A stretch of DNA of 64,000 nt from Lutjanus erythropterus (taxonomy: Eukaryota; Chordata; Actinopteri; Lutjaniformes; Lutjanidae): NCBI GenBank assembly GCA_020091685.1, contig CM034604.1:6437820-6501819 (forward strand). The letters are read 5' to 3'. Below, in pieces: positions 1 through 11,640 of this stretch; the stretch's first letter is position 1; each line of letters opens with the position of its first letter. The notes beneath the pieces are model-generated. The model was not told where the DNA came from. It did not search any database and saw nothing but the letters and a program-made list of their open reading frames with translations. Made by a program: the position numbers and the translations under genes.

Positions 1-475
1 GTAAAAAAAACAACAGAATAAAATCATAAAATGCCTCCATATTGCTGGTCTGATTTAATCCAAGTCTCCTAAAGCCCCAGCATGCCAAGTTGACTTAAAA
101 AAAAGTTATTCACACCATGTTTTTAGCCGGAATCTTCACTGTAGATCCTTAGTTTGGAGCCACATTCACGTGCACACGCACACCATCTGAACTGGGTGTG
201 TGTGGTGCGACGGTCTGCAAACAACATGTCAGGACTTTAAGAGACTTAGATTACGCCAGACGAGCAGTATAGCATTTTATGTTTTTTTTTTTCGAATTGT
301 TTTTTACTTTTAAAAACTGGTCACCATTCACTTCCAATGTTTGGGTGATTCACTGTTTTCCTGTGAAACTCCAGCAGTGTTTTAAGGACTAACAAAATAA
401 ACTTGACCATCAATCGGCGTGAGGGTGAGTAGATAATGACTGAAGTTTCATTTTTGGGCAAACTATCCCTTTAAC
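1..475. repeat. Hairpin-type interspersed repeat, copy A (cut by window edge)
   Basis: The left part (about 23-85, gcctccatattgctgg... aaagccccagcatgcc) is the reverse complement of the right part (about 230-285, gtcaggactttaagag... gagcagtatagca), so this is a palindromic element with arms of at least 60 bases. Its right end reads aactatccctttaac. Related copies lie at 9375-9664 and 37536-37904. A non-autonomous DNA transposon is likely; the left end is outside the window. Confidence 0.75.
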
Positions 476-2604
476 TACGTATGATTGTTATGAATTTAAA
501 AAATACATTACAGACAGAGAATTGTATAAAAATGAAATTCTCTGATGCAACATTCACATGAAATAATCTGCTTAAAATTCAATGCATATCAAAATTGATA
601 TTGACTGAATATACTGTAATTTGAAATATCCATAAAATATGTCACTTGGTCAGGGGTCACTGATGGAAAAAGGGTTTCTTAAGGAGAAGGGAATTACTGA
701 TTTGCATGACCTGTACCAAACTCTGAATATTGTCATATTCAGAGCAAACGTGGACATTTAGTGTGCATGTAAAGGTAGTGAGTGACCTGCCCATACAGAC
801 TCAGATTTAAGTGCTTCCCCTTGACTCTGGCAGAGAAGTTTTTTTTTACATCAGATCCTGAGAGTTAATTAAATCACTGGAGATGCTGATCTTTAATAAT
901 ACATTGAAGTGAGTGTGTTTTTGCTGTATAGCAGTTTGCTGGAGTTGTGCTGAGCTGTTTGGGGGTTTTGACTGCAATCTGAAAAAGGAAAATCGGGAGT
1001 GGAAAAGGGGCTTGGGGTGCTTAAAGTAAAGAATCATTTATTTATATGATGCATTTTTTTGTCCTTATAGTGTCACTCCGCAAGATGTCAAACCACAAAG
1101 AGCGCAGGGTGCACTTATTGTCACGCCCAGCTCTCCAACCAATCAAATGCCTTTTCATCTCAAAATCTTTCCCAAGTGACGAACATTTCACAGAACTGTC
1201 AAGTCAAACCCCCAGCATGAGTCTGAAATAACACGAGAGAAAAACATCGCTGTCACTCGCTCATCTTTGATGTCAAATGACTTCACAAGCAATTAGTGAC
1301 ACGCGGCGCACAAAAATACCACAGCAGCCCAAAATACACATTTACAGGAAGTGCGAAGCACAGCGAACAAAAGTTTGACCTTTTTTTTCTCCGTTCGATC
1401 CATTAAAAATGCAGGACCTCGCCGCTCTTTGATGCTATTTTTAGCGTTGTTAAGAGGGGTCCTTCAGAGACCCCACTTCCTGCTGAATGTTCCATTAAAT
1501 ATGGATTAGCCCCCAACACACCTGCTCATTGACTCTCATCAGTAAAAGTGGCTCTCAGACCGGTCAATAGTCACACACTCGCACAAATGGCAAATGTAAT
1601 GAGAAGGTGGAAGGTAGGGGGTGGAGTAATGCGGCCTGTTCTAATTAATTACTGTTGTGTTTTTTCTTACTGTGCACAATCAGCAATGTATTGATTATAG
1701 CTTTCAAGGAAATGGTTAAGTGTATCACCTCAAACAATGCATCAATATCTAATTTTCTTATTTTACACGGATACAAGGCTTTTATTTGGCATTGCATTGG
1801 AAAAAAAGCTGATTTTTCTGACCAGTATTCAATATATACAGAAAATGCATTCAATGTTAAAAAAAATATTTATTTCAAGCATAATTAATAAAGCATTTTA
1901 TTTCTACTTGAAATGGACTTCAGTATAATGACTAAGTTGCTTATTAAAGATACACAGGAACAATAAATTCATGTTCTGAGTTTGTCACTTAAAAAAATCT
2001 CAAAGAAGTATATAAAATTAGATCTCAAAATCGTGAAAAACTGAGCAGTTTTCTCTGCTCTGCTGTCTCAGTGTCAAACAACACTACAACCTGAAAGTAA
2101 CCTCAAACATGGACGCTAGCAGCTTTATTGGACATGTCCGGGCATGTTTGAGGTGCCAGAAGTGAATGAAGTGAACTGTTGAGCTGATCTGGACTGACAG
2201 AGTCACCGAAGGTACGTTCATAACTGACCATTCACGTGTCGGTTCGTGGGGCTTATATAGAGTCGGGGGAACCATGGCTCCGGTGCGTCACGCAGCCATA
2301 TTTCAGGTCCACCCAAAAAATCCTGAACAAATAAAATCGTGACCACCAGTTTAACAGTCGAACTCCACAATTCAGTACTAGATAGTTCTCAGTCTTTTCA
2401 CAAGTCACGACTATGTTCTAACTTATAATGTTAAAACTCTTTTTCCTCCAAGATCTTTAAGGTCCTGCCAATCAGTTTGTAAGACTGGTATGTGTATCGC
2501 CAAATCGGGTCACTTTTTTTTTGATCAGACAGGTAAAAAATAGTTAGAGTGGCTTTTTTATAAGTATAATTTTACCATTTGGGCAAGTTTCCCACATTAA
2601 AAGC
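476..2604. other. Intronic sequence, mostly unassigned
   Basis: AT-rich intron. About 1380-1660 looks more unique and motif-dense (an inverted ggggtcc...gacccc near 1457-1483, ctaattaattactg at 1640) and could be a conserved non-coding block. About 2040-2330 holds the p53-like element and an 11-base inverted repeat (2101-2111 with 2143-2153). No coding frame is convincing. Confidence 0.5.
2130..2149 (+). promoter_or_regulatory. Candidate p53 response element, two perfect half-sites
   Basis: GGACATGTCC (2130-2139) is followed directly by GGGCATGTTT (2140-2149). Each decamer fits RRRCWWGYYY at all ten positions, both have the strong CATG core, and there is no spacer. A third, imperfect decamer (AAACATGGAC) begins at 2105. 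The element lies in ptchd4 intron 2, about 47 kb from the promoter. Human PTCHD4 is described as p53-inducible, so the location is suggestive. Binding is not shown by sequence alone. Confidence 0.6.
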
Positions 2605-2818
2605 AGGGTTGTTCCGATACGATACCTGTATCGGAAATGCCTCCGATTCAGCTTACTTCAGGTACCTCCCAGCAATGTCCGGTTCGCCAAACTTAAACTT
2701 TAGCCAGGCCACAATGATAGCAATCATATTGCATCCATACAAAGTTAGCTATTACGCAAAGTTCAGGCATTGGAATCAGCATCCTGAAGGAAAAAACTGT
2801 ATCAGAACATCTCTAATG
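2605..2818. repeat. gttccgatac-family interspersed repeat, copy 1
   Basis: Begins agggttgttccgatacgatacc and contains the shared internal block ccacaatgatagcaatcatat. Three related copies lie at 4521-4808, 24712-25006 (opposite orientation, ending tcggaacaaccct) and 34748-34850. Matching terminal sequences in inverted orientation suggest a MITE-like family. Confidence 0.65.
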
Positions 2819-4520
2819 AAATTTTAGCCTATTTTATCATGAGTGTATGATTGAGATGAACAGCACACAAGGAAACCCCACACTCACTGACATATAATCA
2901 ACTTCCAACAAAAAACCAAATGACTTCATCACAATTAAGCTGAAAGGATTGATTTGAACACTGCTGCCAGCCAGTCTTCAAAAAACTACGATATTACAAT
3001 TTGAGTTTAATAATCAGTGAAAATAATCACACAATAATGAGTTGTCCACTTATGATCATACAGACAAACTGCTGTTTAGGCACATTTGACAACTCACTTT
3101 GATAACTCACTCACAGCCAACACTGACAGCTCTGTGTAGCTCACTTTAGCTTCACAGAATGACAGTACAAACTGCCTCACAGCTCTCAGATGTCCTGATT
3201 CTAGTCGATACACTGACACAACTAGACATGCTAACAAGTTCTGACTAATATTTAGGCTGCTGTATTCCCTGGTGTTGGTCATTTTACACTCTTCAACTAC
3301 CTAGCGAGCTACTTTCTCCCTGTCTAAAAATGATGTGATGTGAGCAGGTAAATAATTTATCTGGAGAAAGACTCAATACACTATGCGTAGTAACAGCAAC
3401 AGCAAAAGACAATCACAATCCAATCTCTGCCCTTTCAAACATCAAAACAACACCGTTCTTGTCTTGGTAATTACAGTGTAGGAGGCGTAGGCGGCTTCAT
3501 ACTTTCCTGGCATACTGGGGTTTATGGTATTAGGCAGTTTTTGGGTAAAACTTGTGTAAAATGTCTCAACTCGTCTGCACTCCACTTATTGAAATCGCAA
3601 TATGGCCTATGGCAATGTTCAAAATCGCAGGAGGCGATTTTGCATGTGCTGAATGCAAAATGTGTGTCTGTACCATGTTAAATTAAATAATGTCCTGCAT
3701 CTTTGTTTGGTGCAGACTCTTGCAAAAGTCACACCGTAATAATATGTTTTAAATGAAAATGAGAATATTGACATAAAATTAGCACTCCCTCTGATATTGC
3801 AAATGCAAAACCAAAATCATTGAATGATGACAGTTGAGAAACAAACACACACACAGGAGATTGCATTATTCACAGACAAGCTCAAACCCACACTGTATAT
3901 TTACAGTGCTGTCGCTGTACATTTACTGCCAGACCGACAACTTCACTGCCGCACTTTTCCTGCGCTCAGTGTGCATTTACAGCCATAAATCATGGTTAGT
4001 CTGCCAGTCGCTCTCTCTAATGCTCACTAAAGTTTCGCACTCACCACACTATGCTACACAGTCTGCAGTGTTTGCTGGCTTACCTTTATCATCAGGAGCT
4101 CAAAATACTCTACGGTATTGAAAATCATATTGTCTGGGTTTTTTAATACACTGTTGTGGCGTAATACCATCCAAGCCTACAGCGTAATACAGATATCGCC
4201 ATGCAAGAAAACATACATCAGATTACAGCAAAGAGCTTCATTTTTCAACTGTTAGAAATACATTTTGCAAGAGTTTGCAAGAGGAAATCTGACATTTAAG
4301 GTAGCAAAATTAATAACTAAATGTTTTACCTTTTACAGCTTGTTAAAACTGGCTGCTTTTCAACAATTTTCAATCATTTTAATCTGAAATTATTAGCTGT
4401 TCACCCTTATCTTACAAATTTAAAAGACCTAATCAATGTGCATCATAATTACTGCTCACTTTCCACCAGTTGCTGTCCTTTTACACTCGCCAAGTTGCCC
4501 ACCACGCTAACTGATATTAT
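2819..4520. other. Intronic sequence, no gene seen
   Basis: AT-rich, with short repeat-like fragments (about 3480-3560, cctggcatactggggtttatgg). Open frames here are short and show no recognisable domain. Confidence 0.5.
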
Positions 4521-4808
4521 GCTTGTTCCGAAACTGATACCAGTATCAGAATGCCCATGTATCCATGAGAATGCAGGTCCATGCACCGATACAATATCAC
4601 ATCATTTATTAACCGTGAAACAGGACCCTACTACTTCCCAGCAGCGTTCTGTACACCAAATTATTTAAACCTGAGCCTCGCCATACAATGATGATAGCGA
4701 TCATATCCCACCCATAGATCACTACTTGGTATTGGCCGATATACAAAATTCAGGTATCAAAATCGTGCTGGGAAGGAAAAAAAAGGTATCCGACCATTGC
4801 TGAACCTT
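4521..4808. repeat. gttccgatac-family interspersed repeat, copy 2
   Basis: Begins gcttgttccgaaactgatac and shares gatgatagcgatcatat and aattcaggtatcaaaatcg with the copy at 2605-2818. Its end is decayed. Confidence 0.6.
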
Positions 4809-7800
4809 GCCTCAAAGCGTTTGTCCTGTTACTGGTACTAATGCAAAGTAATTCATGTATAAAGTACGTAAGATGTGTAGAATGCTGGTTTAATATAAGG
4901 CACATATACAATGCTGCTCCTTTTTTTCCTTATCTTGCTGAAAACTCAACCCAAACTTGTGTCTCATCTGTCTTTAAAACTACAATCATTTAAAAACAAT
5001 AAACCGTCCAGTAATCTCAGTACAAAGTAAAGAGACTGAACGACTGCGTGTCATCATCTCTTCTCTTCGGGTGCTGTTCTAGCATGATACTGACTTGAAG
5101 CCATCATCTGCAGCAGTGGCCTCAAATCCCCATTACTCCTCGTCACACACATCACTGAAGAATTACACAGCTCCTCCATTAATGGCATGTAATATGTTAC
5201 ACTTGGAGGGATCTGTAATAAGAGAGTCAGTGAGGATACCTCCAGAGTTGATGAGAATTCTGCCACATTTTACTGCATACTGCTAAATCAATAGATTATA
5301 GCTAAACCGTCCCTCATGCTCTGAATATAAATACGTTAGCATTAGCAGCATTAGCTCAGAGATGCAGGGGTGTATTCACTGTATTTTGATGTAGCATATG
5401 TGACACGTGTGTGTGTTTCTGTGCATGTGAGAGGCATGCTGATACTTTCTCATCGGTTTTCCCAGCATCCACCTGCCTGTTTGTCATGACCAGCGCATTC
5501 ATGGCTGTGTGCGTGCGTGTGTGTTTGCGTAGGGTATCTATCAGTCGGCCTATCTCCTGACCAGGGATCTCTGACAGTAATGTGAAGATCAATACTTTCT
5601 GACGTAAAGAGGAGGAGCCGCTGCGGTACTGGGGAACATCTCACCGTATGACACGTGTATAAATCTACAGACTCACATGAACACACACTTAGGCTGCTAC
5701 ACACACATGCACAGAGCCTTTCGTTCACTCCAGACGTGCAGTCACTGCAAAATATGACCAACCTGAAGAGCGAGGCTTTTAGACCAGGACATCTCTGCAG
5801 CGATTCATATGCTGCACTTGGCCATACTGCAATTTTGGTAATATTGCAATTAATTGTGCAGCCCTACTCAGAAGTCTGCTGGCATGCTGATCATGTGTCT
5901 TTTCTGTTCTTTAGACACTTAATTTAATGAGTTGAATGAACTCTGAACAGTGCAGAAGTCAAAAAACTTCAAGTTAGTAGAACTCTGGGCTCTAAAGTGT
6001 TCTGAAAATAAATACTAAAAAAAATTCAACTTAAACTATCTATAAAAACATTTTTATTTTCACATTAAGTTAAAGAGAAAAGATTAGTTGATTCCACTAA
6101 AGTCTTGTATAACTTTTTACACTTAAAAAGTAATAAATTCACTGAGAACAGTTTACATATGGAGCCCTGTCTTACACCCAGCTCAAAGCCGTCGCACTGG
6201 TTGAGCAGATGAATGTTCTATCTTACACCAGCGCAGTTGCCATTTTTGCCATGTTTGCAAGATCGCAGATGAACGTGCGCCTGGTCTGTTCAGCCATGGG
6301 TGGGGGGCCAAAAATTGAGGCAAAATGAAGGCGTGGCCAGGTGCATTTCTCGTGCTCTGCCCATTGGATTAAAAACCACTTGCACTGTAGGCTAAAACCT
6401 GGTCGAAGCGCAAAGTCTGTGGTGCAATCGGTCTGTCTGCACAAGATAGCACCCGGCGCACACACGCATCTCCACAATCACAAAACACCTTCATCTATGT
6501 TCAGTCTTTTCCCCATATAGGATTGTGGATTAATAAAGCATCCTCTGAACATACTTTCTATCAGTGATTAAGTGTAAATATTACAAGCCTGCGGGTGTGT
6601 GTGTCTTGCACTTGGTTAAGGTGCACACACGTCTCCACAAGATTATTCTCACTAATAAGGGATTTATTATTTTTATGATTATTATAAAGCCCAATAAATC
6701 TCAGCAGACCTGCAAAGTGCACACGGGACGGGATCACAGCTGTCAGATCGTCTTTAACAGATCAGTCATATGACAGCTGGAGCAGCTGGAGTGTTTGTGT
6801 CTGCATGTTCATTGGGATCCAGAAAAAACAAAACAAGGATTAAACAATTATGATCTGAAATCGTTACATCTGACCACGAGACCAGTCCGACCCGGAGAGA
6901 AAACAGTATGTGTACTGTTGTTAGAACCTGATGCTGGCTGGACAACCTGTGCACAGTTTTGGGCATGGGTTGAAGCTGCGCCTCATTCCAGCTCAGGTGG
7001 GTGTTCAGTCGGATTGAGGTGCAGCTTTGCCGCCAGACTCCGGCTCAAGGCCAATGGCTCCTTCTTCATGCGCTTCAGACAGCGGAGCTGCATAATAATT
7101 AATTAAAATATATATATAGTGTGACTAAAGAGTTGTTGGTTCACCTTATAATATCTTAAGTTTATTGAACATGTTTTGTCAAATTAAAAAATTGTTACCT
7201 TAATGGTTTCTACAGACTCAAATATGACTTTCAACCAATTATCCAACCTAAATTCAGTTAACTTACATTTTTAAGTTGAATCAGCTTAAAATTAATTGCT
7301 GTGCACATTAAAAGTTTTGGGTGCTGTTTACAAGAAACTTAAGAGCAAACTGGAGTTTGTGTTGCGTGCACGGCAGTAAACTTACAAGCATGTAAGAAGA
7401 GACACACATGCACAACACTGTGTCTGGGTCAGCTGAGCCAAGGTTGGTGGCAGCGCGGCAGTATGGAGAATACAAATGAGTCTGCTGTGATGCAAAAGGC
7501 CTGACAAATAAGGCAGCAAAGCAGATTATCTGCTGTGTCTCTGCCTGGCTGTGTAGCTGCTGTCTGAGCAGCAGACGCTGCACTGTGTCTGATGACATCC
7601 GCTGGGAATTCATGTTCATTTTGAGGCTTTTTTAAGATGCAGAAGTTAGGAATAGAGCTCTATCAAAGTAAAGTCTTGAAGCTCGGGAGAGAACAGCCGT
7701 ACCTGACTTCTGTTGCGATGGTAAGCTCCGACAATAACAATGGTGTTATTGTGTGTTACTTAAACCAGATGGGACCCAAATGGATTTTGATTATTTGATT

Positions 7801-9134
7801 CTGGTTGCAAAAAATAATGCTGCAGAACTACAATAAGCTGCATTTTGATGACGCATTCATGGCTGGGCTCATTTAAAAATAATAAGTGGAAAAGCAAAAA
7901 GGAGAACATCTTACTGGGTGCAGATCAGGACATGCAGGTTTGTGTCAAAGGCCTAATCTTTTTTTTTCATAGTTTTGTCCATTAGGGCAAACAAAATGAG
8001 CAGTCAGATGATTAGACAAGTTTTAAACCTCTATTCACAGAAGTTAGAGAAGTCAAAGACTCATAAATGTCTATTAAATGTGCCGTTTCTTTGTTAACCT
8101 GTAATTAAGATAAATAAACAGGAGGCTTGTTTAAAACCAGCTGTTTGCTGCATAATACAGTGGAATCAGTGTGGCTCTGTCATCACATCACATTATCTTT
8201 TCATAATTTCATGGTAACCTGAGAAAAATAACACCATCAACACTAAATATATGCAAATACAGCGACGGTCAAATTGTGAAAAAACACCACTTTACTTTAC
8301 ACTTTCATGAAGTGTTTAGGAAAGAATATCAGTCATGATCTAAATAGCCTGACCAAAATGCATCTGTACTACGGCTGGACGATATGTTAAAATCTTCCAA
8401 CCGTAGGCGATTGTCGAGTATATTCTTATCCCCTTCTGCCCGCCTCCTCCCATCCTCTCGAGTCTCAGCAGGGATGTTTGCAAGCAGCTAAACTCACAAA
8501 GTGTCAAGAAATTAAATATTCTCACACCTCTTATCCTTTTTAAACACAGAAATACAAACGCGCACCTCCTGAATTCAAGTTTCTCTCTTTTTCTGAACTG
8601 AGATGAGCTTAGTTGGCTCCTTAACTTGTAAAACACACTTCATTCAACCGTCTTTGTTGTCTGTTCACTCTTTCAGAAATCACCAGGTCTAGTTTGGTTG
8701 AATTAAATCCTTAATTCATCGCGTGAAAAAAGAGTGCAAAGAGTCTAACTCTGCAGGCTTTTTACCTCTCACTCCTCAGTGCACTCATGGTCCAACTGAG
8801 TGGGTGTATGGATGAGAGCGCGTTGCACAACACTACATACATTAACAAAACAAAATGACAAATAATGCCCCAAAAAACAGCCAAAAAGATAGGTGATCAT
8901 TTTGTCCAATCACCCAACTACTCTACTCTGTACGCAAGTGGATGGACTGACAACCAGTCAGAGCAACAAAACATGTGACGTAGTGCTGACAGAATCTTGA
9001 TTCATCAGCTCTGCCTAGTTTGACATTTTGATCTGGGTTTTGTGAGTCTGGTGCACAGGTGATGTCACTGATGCAGTCCTCCTCAGTCATCACATCAAAC
9101 CCATCCTGTATTAAATACACAGTTGCAGAGCAGC
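4809..9134. other. Intronic sequence with decayed repeat fragments
   Basis: Two stretches (about 5950-6150 and 7115-7305) are rich in aacttaa/ttaagttgaat motifs on both strands and look like remnants of the taagttga-type MITE seen better at 28947-29443. About 8360-8640 starts ggctggacgatatg, a motif often seen in fish repeats. A short TG-rich stretch lies at 5407-5530. No gene was recognised. Confidence 0.4.
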
Positions 9135-9333
9135 AATGATTAACAGATTAACAGATTATCAATCGATTATTAAATTATTGTGAGTAGAACAAGACTTTTG
9201 TGGATGTAATTTTTAGGTCATTGACATTTTTCAGCATTTTCTGACATTTTAAAACAAACAACAATTAACCAGTTAATCAAGAAAATAATCAACCGATTGA
9301 TCGACTAAGAAAATAATCGTTAGTCGCAGCCCT
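9135..9333. repeat. gctgcaact/attaatcg MITE, partial copy
   Basis: Ends aaataatcgttagtcgcagccct and contains the family-specific gacatttttcagcattttctgacattttaaaa. Fuller copies lie at 28810-29565, 42490-42813, 44041-44283, 44945-45223 and 46817-47123. The left part is degraded. Confidence 0.7.
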
Positions 9334-9374
9334 AAACCACTGTGATCGGCAAGACCAGATCCAGGACACAAGGA

Positions 9375-9664
9375 AATGGGTGTGGTGTGACGGTGTGCAA
9401 ACGGCATGGTTGGACTTCAGGAGACTTGGATTATGCCAGACGAGCAGTATGGAGGCATTTTATGTTTTCTGTTTTTTCCCTTAGTTGTTAGTCAGAAAAC
9501 TGGTCACCATTCACTTCCATTGTTTGGGAGATTCTGTAACGCTGTTTTCCTGTGAAACTCCAGCAGTGTTTTGCGGACTGATAAAATAAACCTGACCCTC
9601 AACCGGCTTGAGGGTGAAGAGATAATGACTGAATTTTCAGTTTTGGGTGAACTATCCCTTTAAC
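9375..9664. repeat. Hairpin-type interspersed repeat, copy B
   Basis: Runs from ggtgtggtgtgacggtgtgc through gacttggattatgccagacg to actatccctttaac. It is closely similar to 190-475 of copy A, but the opposing arm is absent, so this is a half-element. Confidence 0.75.
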
Positions 9665-11107
9665 ACAACTTGCATGTTTATGTTTTTTTTATGTTTATGA
9701 CTTTCTTTCAATTTTAATGAAACAGTGTTCTGATTCCTTTTACTCTCTAGCTGACCTGGAAAAATACCCGTTGATGCACGTGTTTCCATGGTTACCACAA
9801 GACCTTACATAAATCTATAGCTGCACATCGTTTGTTTGACAGATACCTTAATCATATTGACTCAACAGAGTTTAATTCAGGTTGAAACATATGTGATTTT
9901 AATCTGACTTAAACTGCAGTGTGCACAACAGTAGTGTTACAGCAACACAGTTATTTTAAGGTAAACATAATTAAACCTCGTTTTTTCCAGGAAACATAAG
10001 GTGTCCTTCTTTGTCCTTGGGTTTTACCTATAGGCCCGATCACCATGGGAACGTAGAGAGATGGCACAGTCACAAACTATGTGATTCTTGTTGTCTGCTT
10101 TGATTAAACTGTGACTTTTCCTTGCTGCATTGGCACTCAGGTTTACCTGCAAGAATCATGGATGCTCCCTACACTCATACATACACATACAGCAGATTTC
10201 ACAGTCTCCAGTTAAAGATGCTGTGACACACACTGCTGAATACTGAACACTGATTTTACAATCGTGAGCTAAAAAGGGAGGAAATTAGCGGAAAAGCTAC
10301 ATGAAATCAGTACAAGAACATGATACTGGGAATGGGACCAGGAATAAATCTAGTTTCCAGGAAAAAAAAAAAAAATCCTGTTGCCCACGGCAACAAAAAA
10401 AAGTCCTGGTGGGAAGGAGAATATTGTATAGACTCCAGATGGCTTGCTCTTCCAGAAATAGTATTTTTCCATCTGGGAGCGTATCATATGGAGCTCTATT
10501 AATTGACGTATAGAGCTGTTTTATGATTCCTCCCTGCAGCCCTTAATAACAAGCCTGCAGCTGTCATGCCGCCATCATCCCACAGCCACTCACGGCTATA
10601 ACATCCATAGATCGATCATCAGTCATCCAGCCCCACTTATTGAAACAGGCAGGAATTCCCAGAAGGCTTTTCACCGTCAGCAGAGATGGCCACTGTGTGA
10701 GACTGGCTGCGAATGTTGAGTGTCACTATTTGTCTTGCCCTCTCAGGATAAAAAAACAAAAAACAAAAAAACATATATATCAGTCTGTAAAAACATCAAC
10801 AACATCAAGGTCCACAAAGAGAGGACTCCAAACAGCTTGTAAATCATAAAGCGGCACCGACAGGAACGTCACAGGCTGAGACAGATGTGACAGAACACAC
10901 AGAGCAGGCGTGGCAGGAGAAAAAATCTTTAATGACCTTTCCTTCACCTAAACATGTGCTATATGGATTGAATAACACCACAACTCAACAGATGTACTGT
11001 ACTTATTTTGGCCAGCTGGTGCATTATTCCCATGGGAACCACCACTCAGTGCACTCAGACATTTCGACTAGTTAAAGCAGAAAAAACACAGGTATAGAGG
11101 GAGAAGA
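9665..11107. other. Intronic sequence with one possible conserved block
   Basis: About 10490-10680 (agctctattaattgacg, cccttaataacaagcctgc) is less AT-biased and contains homeodomain-type ATTA/TTAAT cores, so it may be a conserved non-coding element. The rest shows nothing recognisable. Confidence 0.35.
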
Positions 11108-11640
11108 TCGCTTCATGGTTGTATGCCTCCACCAGCCAGTTGCAGTTTACATCCATGTCCATCTAAACTCATATCGTACATGCAGCGAAGACATCAAAGT
11201 AATGTCATAAAAGTTATTTGGTGTATTTTTTGGCAAACATAAGTTGTCACTACATTGAAATGTTGATTCCAGTGAATAATTCACATTAAATGTCATCACA
11301 ATTGGCACATGAATTCTTGAGTTATGCCCACAAATATTTATGTGAGGTCATAGTGACCTTGGCTGTTGACCTCCAAATACTAATCAGTTCCTATTTAAGT
11401 CCAAATGGATGTTCTAAACAAGTTTGAAGAAATTCTCTCAAGGTTTTCTTGAGATATCATGTTCACAAGAATGGGACGATTGTGAGGTCATGGTGATTCT
11501 TTGACAACCAGGATCTCAAAACTTTGAATTGAAGTGGACATTTGTGCCAAATCTGAATTTTGAGATGTCATGTTAGTGGACGGATCAGTGTCGGATGGAC
11601 GATGGATGATCACATTGTCCATTGACCCAACCGTACTGAT
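11108..11640. repeat. Degraded interspersed repeat
   Basis: Contains tatgcctccaccagccag, gaggtcatagtgaccttg, ttcttgagatatcatgttcac and aagaatgggacg, a motif order I associate with a common percomorph repeat. No ends could be fixed. Assignment is from memory only. Confidence 0.5.

Noticed and set aside
5450..5761. 103-codon minus-strand frame with many Cys/Ser
   Set aside because: Driven by CA/TG-rich DNA; no domain and no splice or promoter support.
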